From contig JAOTON010002228.1 in NCBI GenBank assembly GCA_034440635.1, positions 410,001-474,000 of the forward strand: 64,000 nucleotides of DNA, read 5' to 3'. Below the pieces are notes generated by a model. It saw nothing but the letters and a program-made list of their open reading frames with translations, searched no databases and was not told the origin of the DNA. A program made the translations under genes and the position numbers. How positions within the stretch are numbered: position 1 is the stretch's first letter; each line of letters starts with the position of its first letter. Source of the DNA: Lepas anatifera (taxonomy: Eukaryota > Arthropoda > Thecostraca > Lepadidae). This document shows positions 1-11,035 of this stretch, in pieces.

Positions 1-1393
1 AGCATAATTCTTTGACTGTGTTCTTGTGCATTTCTTATTCAGATCCGTTGATGCTTTGCGGAAACTGTGGGTTTCTGCTACAGTGATGGTTTTCTCCTCG
101 CAGCTTACCTTAATGGTTGTAGAAAAACAAATTACACCATTTTTGCTGCTCTTCCATTTGTTGTTATTTTTTCCCCTCTGAAGGCTGGTTTTGACTAAGT
201 CTAGCCTGGCTCTGATGGTCTTGCTGGAAAGTGATCTGACCGATCGTGACAACTCAACTGACAAAGGCTCAGCAAGGTGAACGTCGTGGCGTTGTGGCAT
301 GTTCGACATCATGGTTGAAGTCATCGCGATGTTTTTTCTTTTTCTTGTATATCGTGCTATAGTTTGATTCTGAGTCTAATTTTCAAAGCGTTGATTTTCG
401 CATCTGTTTCTCTTTTTCGTTGGTCGGGTGGAATGTAGATGCCCGATGTTTTTTTCCTTTTTTCTTCCGTTGACGGGATGGAGTGTAGATAGCCTACTTT
501 TGACCCGACCCCGAGTGAGCAGTACCTCACTGCTGTGCAGTACGTTTGTTGTAGATGGCGCTGTACCTGTTAGCCAATGCTCCTGCCACACGGCAGATGG
601 CAGAGCGGCGTGACCTCTCTTCCGGTCATTATTTGGAAATTTGTTATTTGACTTTTAGGAAGTGATTTAAGTGATGAGTATTATGACTAATTTAAAGTTA
701 TAGTTAAATTTTGCAGTTATTAATCCTGAGCGTGTTTAGGAAGTTTGTTTTAGGCCTTGCTTGTCAATCATTTTCCGGTGCCGGGTCATGCGGTGACCCA
801 GGGCTCATTTCCTGTCTAGACTGCGAGCGAGACGGACCTGCGTGTCGTTATCCGTGCATCATTTCTTCAACCGGAACGTGAGTTGAACTAAGTTGAAAGT
901 GTTTAAATTGAGAATTGAAATAATTCAAAGCAGCTTCTCATTAGTATCTTAATATTGTTTGGTGTTGTACCTTTTCTCTGGTTCGAGGTTTCACCTGCGG
1001 TAGATTCGAAGTTGTGAGTTAGAGCTTATATATATTTTCTACTATCGCCGTCGTACTTGGATTTCCTGTCGATGTCTTATTTTATAATTGTTTATTCGCT
1101 AGTATGTTTTCATGTTTAGTTTTGACTGTTGTACTTTTTGGTGAAAATATTTTATTTTCACCAGGGCGGGACATTTGTCCCGGGACTTCGTCCCTCGACC
1201 GGACTTAGTCATGGAGTCGCTGTTGGTGCGATGACGACGCCGATGCCTTCAAATACAGCGTGCCAGTTTATCACGCCTACTTTTGGACTGGTCTTACGGA
1301 ATCGAAGTTGAAGCGGAGAGTATTCGGCAATGACACTCGACCTACACACTCGCAACACTCCGGACCGTCTACAAATTGGTGACAGCAGTCTAC
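1..1393. other. Unassigned AT-rich sequence, no supported gene
   Basis: No coding region, RNA gene or recognised repeat can be supported here. ORFs are short and without recognisable motifs. A small hairpin (arms CGGGACA and TGTCCCG) lies near 1166-1182. The stretch ends in ATTGGTGACAGCAG near 1374-1387, which resembles the LTR-end/primer-binding junction of some LTR elements, but the sequence then runs straight into a DNA transposon, so no LTR can be delimited. Confidence 0.4.
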
Positions 1394-1697
1394 ACATGTA
1401 CCCTTAGTAGCAGGCCACAGTTGTTATGGCTGTTGATGTGACGACATACACTGACGTCACGGTGAGTATCAGCCAATCGAAGTCCTTGAAGCGTATTGAA
1501 TATGGTAGTGGTTGTCAGATCATGACATCATCCACTGGCAGATATTTGTTTCTTTCCCTAGAGGAGCATTTTAAAAATGAATATATTGAGCTTATTTTGC
1601 ATTTTTCAGAGAAATCATGGACGCCTGCTTGATTTTCGGCTAAAATTTCCCCCAAATTACACTAAATTCTAGGATTCGACCAAGGTGCCACTTTCCT
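1394..1697 (-). mobile_element. Family H TTAA element, truncated copy (H1)
   Basis: This matches the other H copies (24.1, 14.5, 38.3 and 54.7 kb) over the CRE-like TGACGTCA region, the CATGACATCATCC block and the terminal GGTGCCACTTTCCT, and it is followed by TTAA at 1698-1701. The other end is missing; similarity stops near ACATGTACCC at about 1394. It has no coding capacity. The family is defined by the complete copy at 38,256-38,717. Confidence 0.75.
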
Positions 1698-1701
1698 TTA
1701 A

Positions 1702-2490
1702 TAGGAAGCCAGGGGTGCCCTTCCAATCCCGCGTGACTATCAAATGATTTTATCCACATAACCAGAACATTTTTTAGCATCCGTAATCATCTTGGCCGCA
1801 CCTCTCCCCGCTAACATTTATTGCTTTCTCCCCAACTATGCATTTCTTTCTCTTGAACAATGGCGGAACTAGGAGTAAATAAATTAATTGCTTACCATCG
1901 AATTTACACCCAAAGGGCACATGTAGTATCGCCTACTTCGCGTCCGGTTTTCGGCGGCCATCATTCTTGTGGATCGTGTTTTTAACAAAGTTCTGTCCCT
2001 CCCTCCCACCATCATACCATTTTTTCTGCTGCTCTGCTGCTTTTTCGGTGTCAGAATATCGTATTCAAGAGCGGATGAGGTCCAAAGAAGCCATATTTAT
2101 AGGACAAGGGAAAAACCAGAAATAGCTTAGGTGACAGCTGCTAGAAAAAGGGGCAAAAAGGCCAGATTCCAAGAAAGGGCCAACCGAAAAAAACGTGGGG
2201 CCAAACACAAAAAAATATATTTGGATAGATAAAAGATACCCAATTCGAGATATTTGGTCACAAAATGGCCAACCTGGCAGCCATGAAGCTGCCCCAATGT
2301 ATTTCAAATGAAAAGGTTATTTTCTTAATTTGCTTTATGAGTGTGGCAAGGTAAGTAAATTCCTAAAGTATCCAACACGAGTGTTTAATAGGCTAAATCA
2401 AGATAAGTTTTGTGGACATACCTACTATGATGTGTGGCTGTTGCTGTCAAAATCATCTAGGGAATGTAGTACAAAAACCAGTTAATATTT
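1702..2490. other. Unassigned sequence
   Basis: Nothing beyond short unconvincing ORFs is visible. The 80-codon minus-strand ORF at 2065-2307 shows no domain signature and is not flanked by credible splice sites. Confidence 0.35.
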
Positions 2491-2494
2491 TTTA

Positions 2495-2585
2495 GGCTTA
2501 TCGATGCATTGTCAGGGTCATATGGCGTCGCCAGCTCTTTCCTTGTTGGAAAGGTTTCTCGGGAGACAGTTCGATGATTTCAACG
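2495..2585 (-). mobile_element. SINE family S2, partial copy
   Basis: About 90 bp match the tRNA-distal half of the S2 SINEs at 36.2 and 49.7 kb, including GTCATATGGCGTCGCCA and the following TTGGAA..GGTTTCTCGGGAG block. The tRNA-like head is absent, so this is a decayed or truncated copy. Confidence 0.65.
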
Positions 2586-2589
2586 AAGG

Positions 2590-3455
2590 GCTGTGGCTGA
2601 ATATTTAATCTCCCAATTTTTAACATCTAGGAATCGATAAGAAAGGCCAGCTAACAACTTATCGACTTTGCAGAACAAATTGATGCAGCGATCTCACTAT
2701 AAATTTCACGTATGCTACAAGCCTCGAAAAAGGGGGACCAGGGGACCTGGCAACTCACCCCCACACATTTTGACCAGCAGTTTCCTGATCTCAGTCAAAA
2801 TGGGAGAAAACCGGAAATTTGTATAACCAGCCGCTGCGGAAGGCAACGAAGACCTCAAATTCGAACAGTTTTTGGTACTAACATGGAAGATTTGTTGTCA
2901 GCATCAGGTTGAAGTTTGGCTGGCCCCCTCGCTTTTTTACCGGTGGTGGCGTTTATGTATGCTACCACCACAATAATAGATAAAAAGACGAAGCACTTCA
3001 CACCGCCACACCAGCAACCAGTCTTACGCGCTTTGACTACACCGTGTCCCGTCTAATCCACGAACGAGCTCTAAGCGCTCACAACTGACAGCGTGTGAAA
3101 TGAGAGTATCATACAATCTCGCGACACTGGCTGGGGTCTGGACTTCCGGTCGGATAGAGCATGATGTTTGATTGGTTGTAGGCCAGCGTTCATCTCCAGC
3201 GTTGTGATTATTTGATGCTGAGGTTGCTTTGCCGGGATTTCCCGTAGCTACGCGCTTTGTTTCGTCTTCGCACGATGGAGGAGACAGCCACGGATGGAAA
3301 TTATGTAACGCAACTTTTTTGGACTGCCAATTTGGCACCAGCAATAAAACTAAATTATTATTATAGGGTGGTGCTCTGTCTTATTTTCATTAGGTGAGTT
3401 TTCATTTGTTGCAGTTTAAGTAATCTCCTGTCTTTTTCACTGGGGGCCAATTTCC
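2590..3455. other. Unassigned sequence
   Basis: No feature is supported. A 106-codon minus-strand ORF (3024-3344) has an unremarkable composition and no recognisable domain. Confidence 0.35.
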
Positions 3456-3460
3456 GTGCA

Positions 3461-3505
3461 CTGGGGGGCATTTCGGCCGACTGGGGGGGGTCAAATGCCC
3501 CCCAG
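3461..3505. repeat. Inverted repeat/hairpin, 13-bp arms
   Basis: The arms CTGGGGGGCATTT (3461-3473) and AAATGCCCCCCAG (3493-3505) are perfect reverse complements around a 19-base loop. Another CTGGGGG motif precedes it. It may be the terminus of an unresolved DNA transposon. Confidence 0.55.
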
Positions 3506-3530
3506 TTAAAATGTTAAAAAATGGCCTGCC

Positions 3531-3815
3531 GTACGTACTTTAACCCGTACGAACTTTTTCTATACGAACTTTTTACATTACGAACATTTTACCCCTACGT
3601 ACTTTAACCCGTACGAACTTTTTCCATACGAACTTTTTACATTACGAACATTTTACCCCTACGTACTTTAACCCATATGAACTTTTTCCATACGAACTTT
3701 TTCCATTACGATTATTATACACGTACGTATTTTATCTCTACGTACTTTAGCCATGCGTACTTTTGCGTACGTACTTTAGGCATACGAACTTCTTCCTTAC
3801 GTACTTTGGTCCGCA
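3531..3815 (+). repeat. 64-bp minisatellite built from TACGAACTTTTT/TACGTACTTTAA subunits
   Basis: About four consecutive units repeat the order ACGTACTTTAACCC, GTACGAACTTTTTCC, ATACGAACTTTTTAC, ATTACGAACATTTTACCCC, giving a period of 64 bp with an internal subrepeat of about 16 bp. The last unit is diverged and fades into CGTACTTTGG near 3810. No coding potential. Confidence 0.85.
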
Positions 3816-4232
3816 ACCCGAATTCTTGACATGCTACTGGTGGACTGGAGACAGAAATTCATGTCCACGAAATCAAAATGAAAATGTGTGTGTAGGTGTA
3901 TGTGTGTGTTTGTGTTTGACCCGGCAATCCTTATCCTCTTCCTTATCATTACCACGCGCCCCGCTGTGGTCCCTGGCACGACGCGCGCCCCCTGGGGGGC
4001 GAATTTCGCCCCCTCCGTATCTCATTTCCCAGGAAAGCTAAAGAAAAAATACGAACAGTTTTCAAGAGCTCGTGACGAGACGAATAGAAATTATTTGAAG
4101 TATTTTTTGTAAGGTCAATATTGAGGTCAGCATAGGTCAAAGAAGGTTCCACAGGCTTACAACAGGGCAGCGTACGTTTCCACCTCTATATATTTACTCA
4201 GCGGAGCTAGAGCAAACATCTATACATTATTG

Positions 4233-7200
4233 CAGGGGTCTAAAAAGTGAGCTTGTGGTCGCCGACTGAAATCTAAGCTTCTTAGATGGTCACCGAGCCT
4301 AATACTACATGTATTACAAAATCGGTCTTAAAAGTGGTATAAATATGGCTATAGGGAAGCACTGGCGAGTGAAAGGGGGAAGGTAGCGATAAAATATAGA
4401 TATAAAAAACCTATAAAATATAGATCGGGTTTCTCGATATCAATGACCTAAGCCAGAATCAAGTCATTACCTAAGTGATTTCATGAGATTATAATTCAGT
4501 ATTAAAGTTAAAGTTATGATCTGAAAGCAACAAAATTATACATGCTGGCCCTTAACCCTAGCCCCGGTGACCAGCATGAATCACTTATGAACCCCCCCTC
4601 TGGTGGGAGGGGGTTAAAAATGACACCCTCGATCTCGGAAACAAAGAAAGATAGAAACGGAAAAAGCGATCGAAAGGTCGTCGGAAATGCAATCGGCGTT
4701 ACTCCCGGAATTTTTGCGGAAGGTCAATACTGTGGTCACCAGAGGGGAATAATTCATATACGTCAAAATGTATCAAATGCAGTGCTCTATAAAACCTTGC
4801 TTATCTCCGTACGCAAAATAGCCGGAACCACTTTCTCAACGCTATTCGACATAACCGGACCAGCTCTTTCACTAAGGCAACATCCATTTTCATATCGGTT
4901 CAAAGGCTAGGGCGCAACAGGACACTGAATATTGGGGATGTTATCACGTAGCTTCAAGTTATAATAGGAAGAACGCTCGCATTGGGCGTGATATGTCGGA
5001 CCTAAAAGCCAATATTGGATAGTGATCAGTCATTTATACGCACTACGCAGTCATGAATACGTATCGATAGTGCCCACTAATCTTAGGCTAAGTCTGTTTG
5101 GAGGTCAATCAATGTCAAAGATGATACACTGCCCGTACACAAGGGCAATTAAATGGGCGCCAAAAGCGGTGGGACGGGGTACCTACGCATCCTCCTGTTG
5201 GCCAACCAGGGGAGGTCTGAGGTCTCCCCAAAATTTTCGGTTCATCGTCATTAATGCTGTCAGGTACCAAACATGCTCACAATTCCCCTGCCCCGGTCAG
5301 CACCAGCCCGGGTCCGTTCCCCTGTAAAAATTCCGTGGCAGCGCCCCTGGGCATTAACATTTTCGCCCATCACTTCTATACCAAGCAAGATACGACCATG
5401 ATTGATGCACCATTGTTGTTCTCTCATCAATAATGGTTTTATTTTGTGTCCATCCATGTGAAAAATTGTTAGGCCTTATCTTAGAGACAAATAAAAGGGT
5501 TTGCAGCACCTTAAAAAGAGCCTCAGAAACAGTTCCGATGTTTCATTTAACTAGAGAAAAATGTTTTCATGTACATACATGCGTCGTGAAATACTTGTGA
5601 TTCTTCACCTTGAGGCGCCACAAATCAGATAAATTCCTGTAACATTTCAAATAAATAATTCAAACATTATTCATTGGCAACATTTCCTCAGAAGTGTAGT
5701 GGAAAATATCAACCATTGCTAAGATGAGGCCCAATTTTCGCTCCATTGTTGAACATGGTTCTACTCAAAGCAATAGCAATGCTGTCTCTTGGGAATAACC
5801 TTGTTTTCTTTGCATGACATCATTCCCATGGTAACTATTTCCAAAGCTCTTAATTGATGCATTTTAGCATTAATAATCAGGACTGAAAAAGTTTCCAGAA
5901 TAGTTGCTGATGATCCATTTGGACCAGGATTGGGTACTGAGAAGAACAGTTTGCATTTCAGCAACCTGTTCTTTTGTGGTGGACACAATCTCTCTGTGAT
6001 ATTTCTGCTGTACCTCTGTGGCAGTACTTCCATATTTCATCCATACTAGAGAAAACAAAACGATTCAACTTTCTTGTGACAAAAAATACAAGATATTATC
6101 AGAAACTTGGATGCATATAATCAGTCAGTTAAAAAACATACACACACACCTTGATCACCCAGTGTGCATCCATCTGTGCAAAAGACACAGCTTATTCTAT
6201 GTTTGGCAGACTTGGATTGGACCATTGTCCTTGCAGTGGAGTCTTCTGGCAAATTGGAAATGGTTTATCACATCTTTGTGCTGTACAGGAATGCACATTT
6301 ATATCCCTTATGGGGTACCAATGCACAGAGATGGATCTAGGATTTTAGTAAGGGGCAGCCCTCTGAGATTGCATGCTGTCAACCAAAAGGGCACACTTCA
6401 CCCAAAAGGGTGGCTATCATCATCAATCAGTGGGAGAAAACTGTGGTTGGTGTCACTTAAAAATGGTAACAGTGCCATAAATGGGAATACTTGACCCATA
6501 GATGGGAACACCCATTCTCAATTATGGGAATGCATGAGACCATTTTCCAGAACAATATTTTAGGCCATGAAACAAACTTTTGTTCTTTCTACCTGGCTTA
6601 TTTCTGTTCTTAAAATTTTAGAGGACATTTATCTTCGAAGCAGAAACAGGAAATCATACTTTATACCCTGCTTCAAATATTGAAGCTCAACATGTTTATT
6701 ATGATCATTCACATGTCCTGGTGCATCTGTGTAAATAAAACACTAGTCATATACAAAATTAATTAATAGATACCTAGTGAAACAATAAAAAAGTTTTTTA
6801 ATATTTGATTTATATTGCCACTTGAGATAATAATGTATACAGACCAAGACATATGGCCATACAGAACATGATGTGAGCCAACGTAGCACAACAAAACCTG
6901 TTTTCAGCACCTTTAATGTCATTTTTCACAACTTCTAAACTTCAAAGCGCCATCTGTAGCCCCATAATTTGTATTCTAGTGGTGGGGGCAGTAGCAAGGT
7001 ATATTCTGCCTCACAGACCTGGTTTAATCAGTTTTGGGGTACCATTTTCCTCAGGCCACCCTTAATCCTTTCAAACTTAAGGGGCCCTGAACTCGAGTTC
7101 AGTGATCCCTTGGACCTGTCACTGCTGTGGCACCCCAAATGAAAGCTCAAGTTATTTTCTGTGCCTACTAAGAGCATCCTTAAAATTTTCCTATTTCTCA

Positions 7201-8702
7201 TTTCAGGGACTTTAAAATTTATAAATAACAGGCCTACTTGGTCACCCAGTTATATGTCCAGCTATAAGGCCCAGTCTGCAAAGTATGGCAGCATGCCAGA
7301 CGAGTCGCACCAGCCATCTAAAATTCTCGCACCACCAGCCTCCAAAAATTCACACCAATCCGGCACATACCAGGGAAAAAATGCACCCATTCCTACCCCT
7401 ACAATGCAATGCTACCTCAATCATTAGTCAGCTAGTTAAGGAATTTTATAAGGCCCCCTCCTGTGTCTTAATAGTCATTCAGCCATTATTTGTTTAGTTT
7501 AAGTGTCACTAACCTCGCAAGTTCGCACCAGGTTGATAAAATTTGCACCAGTCGGTCCTGTATCCAAGGGCACTCGCACCGACGAGATCTCGTCGAAAAT
7601 GCCATACTTTGCACTGGTACAAGGCAAGAACATGGTGGTATCAAAAACAGTATACTTGTTATGGATAGTCTCATAATTAGGCACCCCAAAAATCATTTAG
7701 GAAATCCACGCCCTTGGGAATGTGTGACTATACAACAATATTTACAATGATATTTTAGCGTGATTGTGGTTGGAAAGGGTTTAAACATGCACCACTTGTA
7801 TTCAAGTCTTTTTTCCTTCTGAGACTTCTCGCGATAAAGCAAAACAAGGAAACATCATTGCAAGTAGACTCCAAAACCCACCTAGATTGCACGGACCGTC
7901 TATTATAAACGCACATCTTGATTTAGCCCCTTGAATTTAACAAATTGAACACCAGTCGTCAAAAACGGCGCCCACTGCTTCCAACAAGAATACAAAACTA
8001 TTAGCGGCAGCCCGCGCCGCGCTCGTTCTGAAGGCCGCAGACACCGAAAATGTACCAGGGCGACCACCGGCGACCAGGCGACTACGCAAGTCGGCGGTTT
8101 CGGCCGACTTGGTCGCCCATTGGTCGCCTATTGAAAAAAATGAAAATCACCGACTTGGTACCGACTCGTGACAGATTCTAGTACATTCTAGTTTGAACTT
8201 AAAAATAGTACATAAATACGGTACAGGGAGATGGCACCATCTAAAGTACCAGGTGATTTCAGTCGTTTTTCATCAAATTGGAACCAAAAATTGTAATAAG
8301 AAGAAACATAACTAGCATAGACTAGCAGCAACTAAGTGCGGTGATGATACCAGATGTAATCGGCCAAAGATGCCCCGTTGTAGCCAAGCGGTCTTTCAGA
8401 AACGCCAAACAAGCCGGGAAACGAAGGCTAACTGAACTCTTTGTCGAAGTAGATTCTGCCCATTCTTGGCCAAAGGAACTGGCAGACTTCATTCAATAGA
8501 TTTTGATGGGCACTGTATGTATTACGATGACAGTTGGAGACAGTGGAGAGGGTAAGCATATTTAGAAGCAGGAGCGGATGGTGGAAGCTAAAATCATAGG
8601 AAAACAGATGGAATCAGAGTTTGAGACGGTTGCTGGGTCTCCAACCAAATGATGATAGGGTCGCCGACGGCGTAGGTAGATCGGCAAGTTTTTAGACCCC
8701 TG
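4233..8702. mobile_element. hAT-type element, 4.47 kb, TSD CATTATTG
   Basis: The ends are CAGGGGTCTAAAAA and its reverse complement TTTTTAGACCCCTG. The 8-bp flanks CATTATTG (4225-4232 and 8703-8710) are identical, and removing the insert restores the G element. Eight-base TSDs and CA..TG ends fit the hAT superfamily. Subterminal regions carry repeated GTCGCC/GGCGAC motifs (around 4258-4272, 8060-8130 and 8655-8672), which may be transposase-binding repeats. No intact transposase is visible; the interior is AT-rich and could hold captured or decayed sequence. Confidence 0.85.
5870..6058 (-). other. Possible coding exon fragment of unknown identity inside the hAT element
   Basis: The minus strand carries an open stretch rich in charged and coiled-coil-like residues (EVQQKYHREIVSTTKEQV, then AEMQTVLLSTQ). 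A pyrimidine-rich TGTTTTCTCTAG directly precedes it and could be a splice acceptor. No convincing donor follows and I do not recognise the protein. If real, it would be a host exon fragment captured by the 4.5-kb hAT element. It could equally be chance. Confidence 0.22.
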
Positions 8703-9125
8703 CATTATTGGATTCCTCTCATCGTGGCGAATCGAATGATGTATAATATGACCTTGCTTGGTTACATTGTGAAGATGACCTGACCTCGAACTAGGTCAGG
8801 GTCACAGGATGACCTGGTATGGTCATGTTGCATATCAATCGACTCCTCGTGACAATATAAGCCCAATGCAAGCAAAATGGGAGCTTTATCTCAATTCAGT
8901 GAGAAGTTATTGGCAAAACAATCACTGTATGCTCCTGTGACCTGAAATGACCTTTGAGAGGTCAGATGGTCAAAAACTCAACTATATGGTCAAGATCGTG
9001 GTAAGAATACATGGTGTGAGGATTTTCAGCTTTACCCATCCAGTATTTACTGAAAACGAGCCCTTTCAATTTTTCACAATAGACTTATAACGAGGTGACC
9101 AACAATTGACCCCACCTTAGGTTAA

Positions 9126-10153
9126 CCCGCGCCCCACCGGGGGTCCGGCGCCACCTTCGCCCCACCGGGGGGCCATCGATGGCCCCCCCTCTAACTCCGA
9201 AAATATGGGTGTTAGCGCAAATCTGCAAAGTGCAATAGAAAGCTCGCGTGAATTCAGTTAGAAATTACTTCGCATGTTTTAGTGCTCAGGTCAATGGTTT
9301 GACCTCCAGAGGTTAAATTAGGTCAAGATCGGCTATTTTCACTCAAATATGCAATGATTAAGCAAACTGGTCATAACTCTTATGTCATCAGAGCTATTGA
9401 GGCCTGGTAAAGTTCATTTGATAGGAAATTGCCAGTACTTTTTCCGCTATGTGGAACGTAAAGACCTCCCGCAAGTGGTTTGACCTCCAGAGGTCACCTC
9501 GTGACCTAATATGACCTGAGGTCACGAAAGGTCACAAAGTGACCTTGCCGTATATCAAATGAAAGCCAGTGACAAGACAAACACGATGGTGTTTGTTTCA
9601 CTGCTCTAGCTTAATTAGGTCAAAAGTTATTGTCAAAATACTGTTTTTGACCTCTGGTGACCTTAGATGACCTTGGAAAAGCAAAGGGTAAATATGACCC
9701 CTGGGATCCGTGAAAGGGTGTCCAAAAACGCTGTTCTGAGCAGTCTGAGTATTTGCAATCATTTTTGTGACTTTTATATCATGAAACAGGTTTTCCCCAT
9801 GCTTTTCCAATGGGAGAGGTCGCCTCGTGACCTGACCTCAGGGCACGAAATCGAAAAAATCCCGGATATACACCTTGTAGACCCTGGAGGGGTCATGAAG
9901 TGTAGGAAGTTTCAAATCGATCGACTTTGAAATGTAGTTCTTACAGAGCTCTAAATTTGAAGTGAGGTGACCTTGGTTGACCTCGTCTGGTGACCTGACC
10001 TTGGGTGACCCGGGGTAAAAAATTTCAGGGATGATGGGAAAATGATGCAGTGAGAGGTAGAGCCCTCAACCGCGGTGCTGCGCCTCGTCGTTTTTCTGCT
10101 ATCCCGGAAAAACCTTAGGGAGGGGCCATCGATGGCCCCCGGTGGGGCGAGGG
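9126..10153 (+). mobile_element. Family A TTAA element (A1), 1,028 bp
   Basis: It starts CCCGCGCCCCACCGG after TTAA (9122-9125) and ends CGGTGGGGCGAGGG before TTAT (10154-10157, a one-base change from TTAA). Both ends carry the perfect palindrome GGCCATCGATGGCC. It is nearly identical to A2 (34,569-35,591). TTAA targets and CCC-starting termini fit a non-autonomous piggyBac-type element. It lies inside G1, at the position of the G2 sequence TAGGTCAACAATATC. Interior dense in TGACCT/AGGTCA; no ORF. Confidence 0.88.
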
Positions 10154-10459
10154 TTATTAATATCAAAATTCCGAGATGGCAGATTTATAGACCCTAATGA
10201 CCTTATCATATTGCGAAAGTTTCAAACTGATCGGTTTGCTGATGTTCCTTAAGCGCCGCTTTAAACCCGTGATTTTAAGTGTCACTTGACCTTAAATAGC
10301 TCCTTGACCTGACATGAACTGACCTAAACAATTTGGTCAGATGCATAAAATTGATTAGGGATAAGATACTGTAAGCTTCGTTGCTCTGCGTCGCTTCGTT
10401 TTTGCGTTATCGGAGAAAACCAGGGGGGCGAATTTTGCCCCCAGCGGGGCGCGTGTTAA

Positions 10460-10770
10460 GCTACCTAAAGGCAGTGAGCACATGCTCCTAGGCAACAGCG
10501 ACCCATCCAGGTAGTATCACACTTTTTTACCTCCATCATTCCATAGTTTTCGTCACTCCACGTTCATTACGACAGTACATGGAAAGCCATCGCATCTGTG
10601 GAATTGTTCGTAGCCAATGCATGCATGAAGAAAGTTTCATCTGGTAATATTGCAGAATAACGGTAAGCCATCCAACAATACTTAAGCTAATAGCCATATT
10701 GAGACAAAACGTCCGCTCGGCTGTCGACAACATAGGCGCATTACAGGCGTACAATCTGGTCATTACAGGC
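10460..10770. other. Unassigned sequence between G1 and repeat J
   Basis: Nothing recognised. The stretch leads into diverged units of the AAAGGCGCCCCTGG minisatellite. Confidence 0.35.
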
Positions 10771-10784
10771 TGCAAATCGCTTTG

Positions 10785-11005
10785 AACAGCAAAGGCGCCC
10801 CTGGATAGCAAAGGCGGCCCTAGAAAGGCACCCTTTCGATGGAAAAGGCGCCTTTGGATAGCCTAGGCGCCCCCTGGATAAACCAGGTGCCCGAGAAGGA
10901 AAACGAGCGCCCCACTGAGAAGTGTACGCTCCCCCTGTATAACATTGATGTCCCATATCCATTAGGGTGGAGTGAAAAAATCGAAATTATTTGGATCGTT
11001 CCTTA
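10785..11005 (+). repeat. Repeat J (left part) with a short block of the GGCGCCCC minisatellite
   Basis: Positions 10785-10950 hold about eight diverged units of GATAGCAAAGGCGCCCCTGG. The following 55 bp (ATTAGGGTGGAGTGAAAAAA to GGATCGTTCCTTA) match the reverse complement of repeat J at 26.3-26.4 kb. J resumes at 18,654 after the 7.65-kb insertion; the last 8 bases here (10998-11005, GTTCCTTA) are the left TSD. Confidence 0.85.
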
Positions 11006-11035
11006 CAGGGGTGTAATTTTCTATCTCTTTGGGGG

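Larger units (their letters stand above)
3952..10455 (-). mobile_element. Family G TTAA element (G1), split by two later insertions
   Basis: Pieces at 3952-4232, 8703-9125 and 10158-10455 align in order with the reverse complement of the G copy at 47.2-48.0 kb. The right end CAGCGGGGCGCGTG is followed by TTAA (10456-10459); the left end begins ACGCGCCCCGCTG after a decayed TTAC. A hAT-type element (4233-8702) and a family A element (9126-10153) interrupt it, and each break point matches the uninterrupted copy. The interior is rich in AGGTCA/TGACCT hexamers. Non-coding. Confidence 0.8.

Noticed and set aside
1374..1390. LTR/PBS junction (TTGGTGACAGCAG)
   Set aside because: No LTR start, inverse ends or downstream element sequence; a transposon follows at once.
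8371..8500. Open stretch KRSFRNAKQAGKRRL and following residues as a gene
   Set aside because: Only about 40 codons, no start or splice evidence, not recognised.
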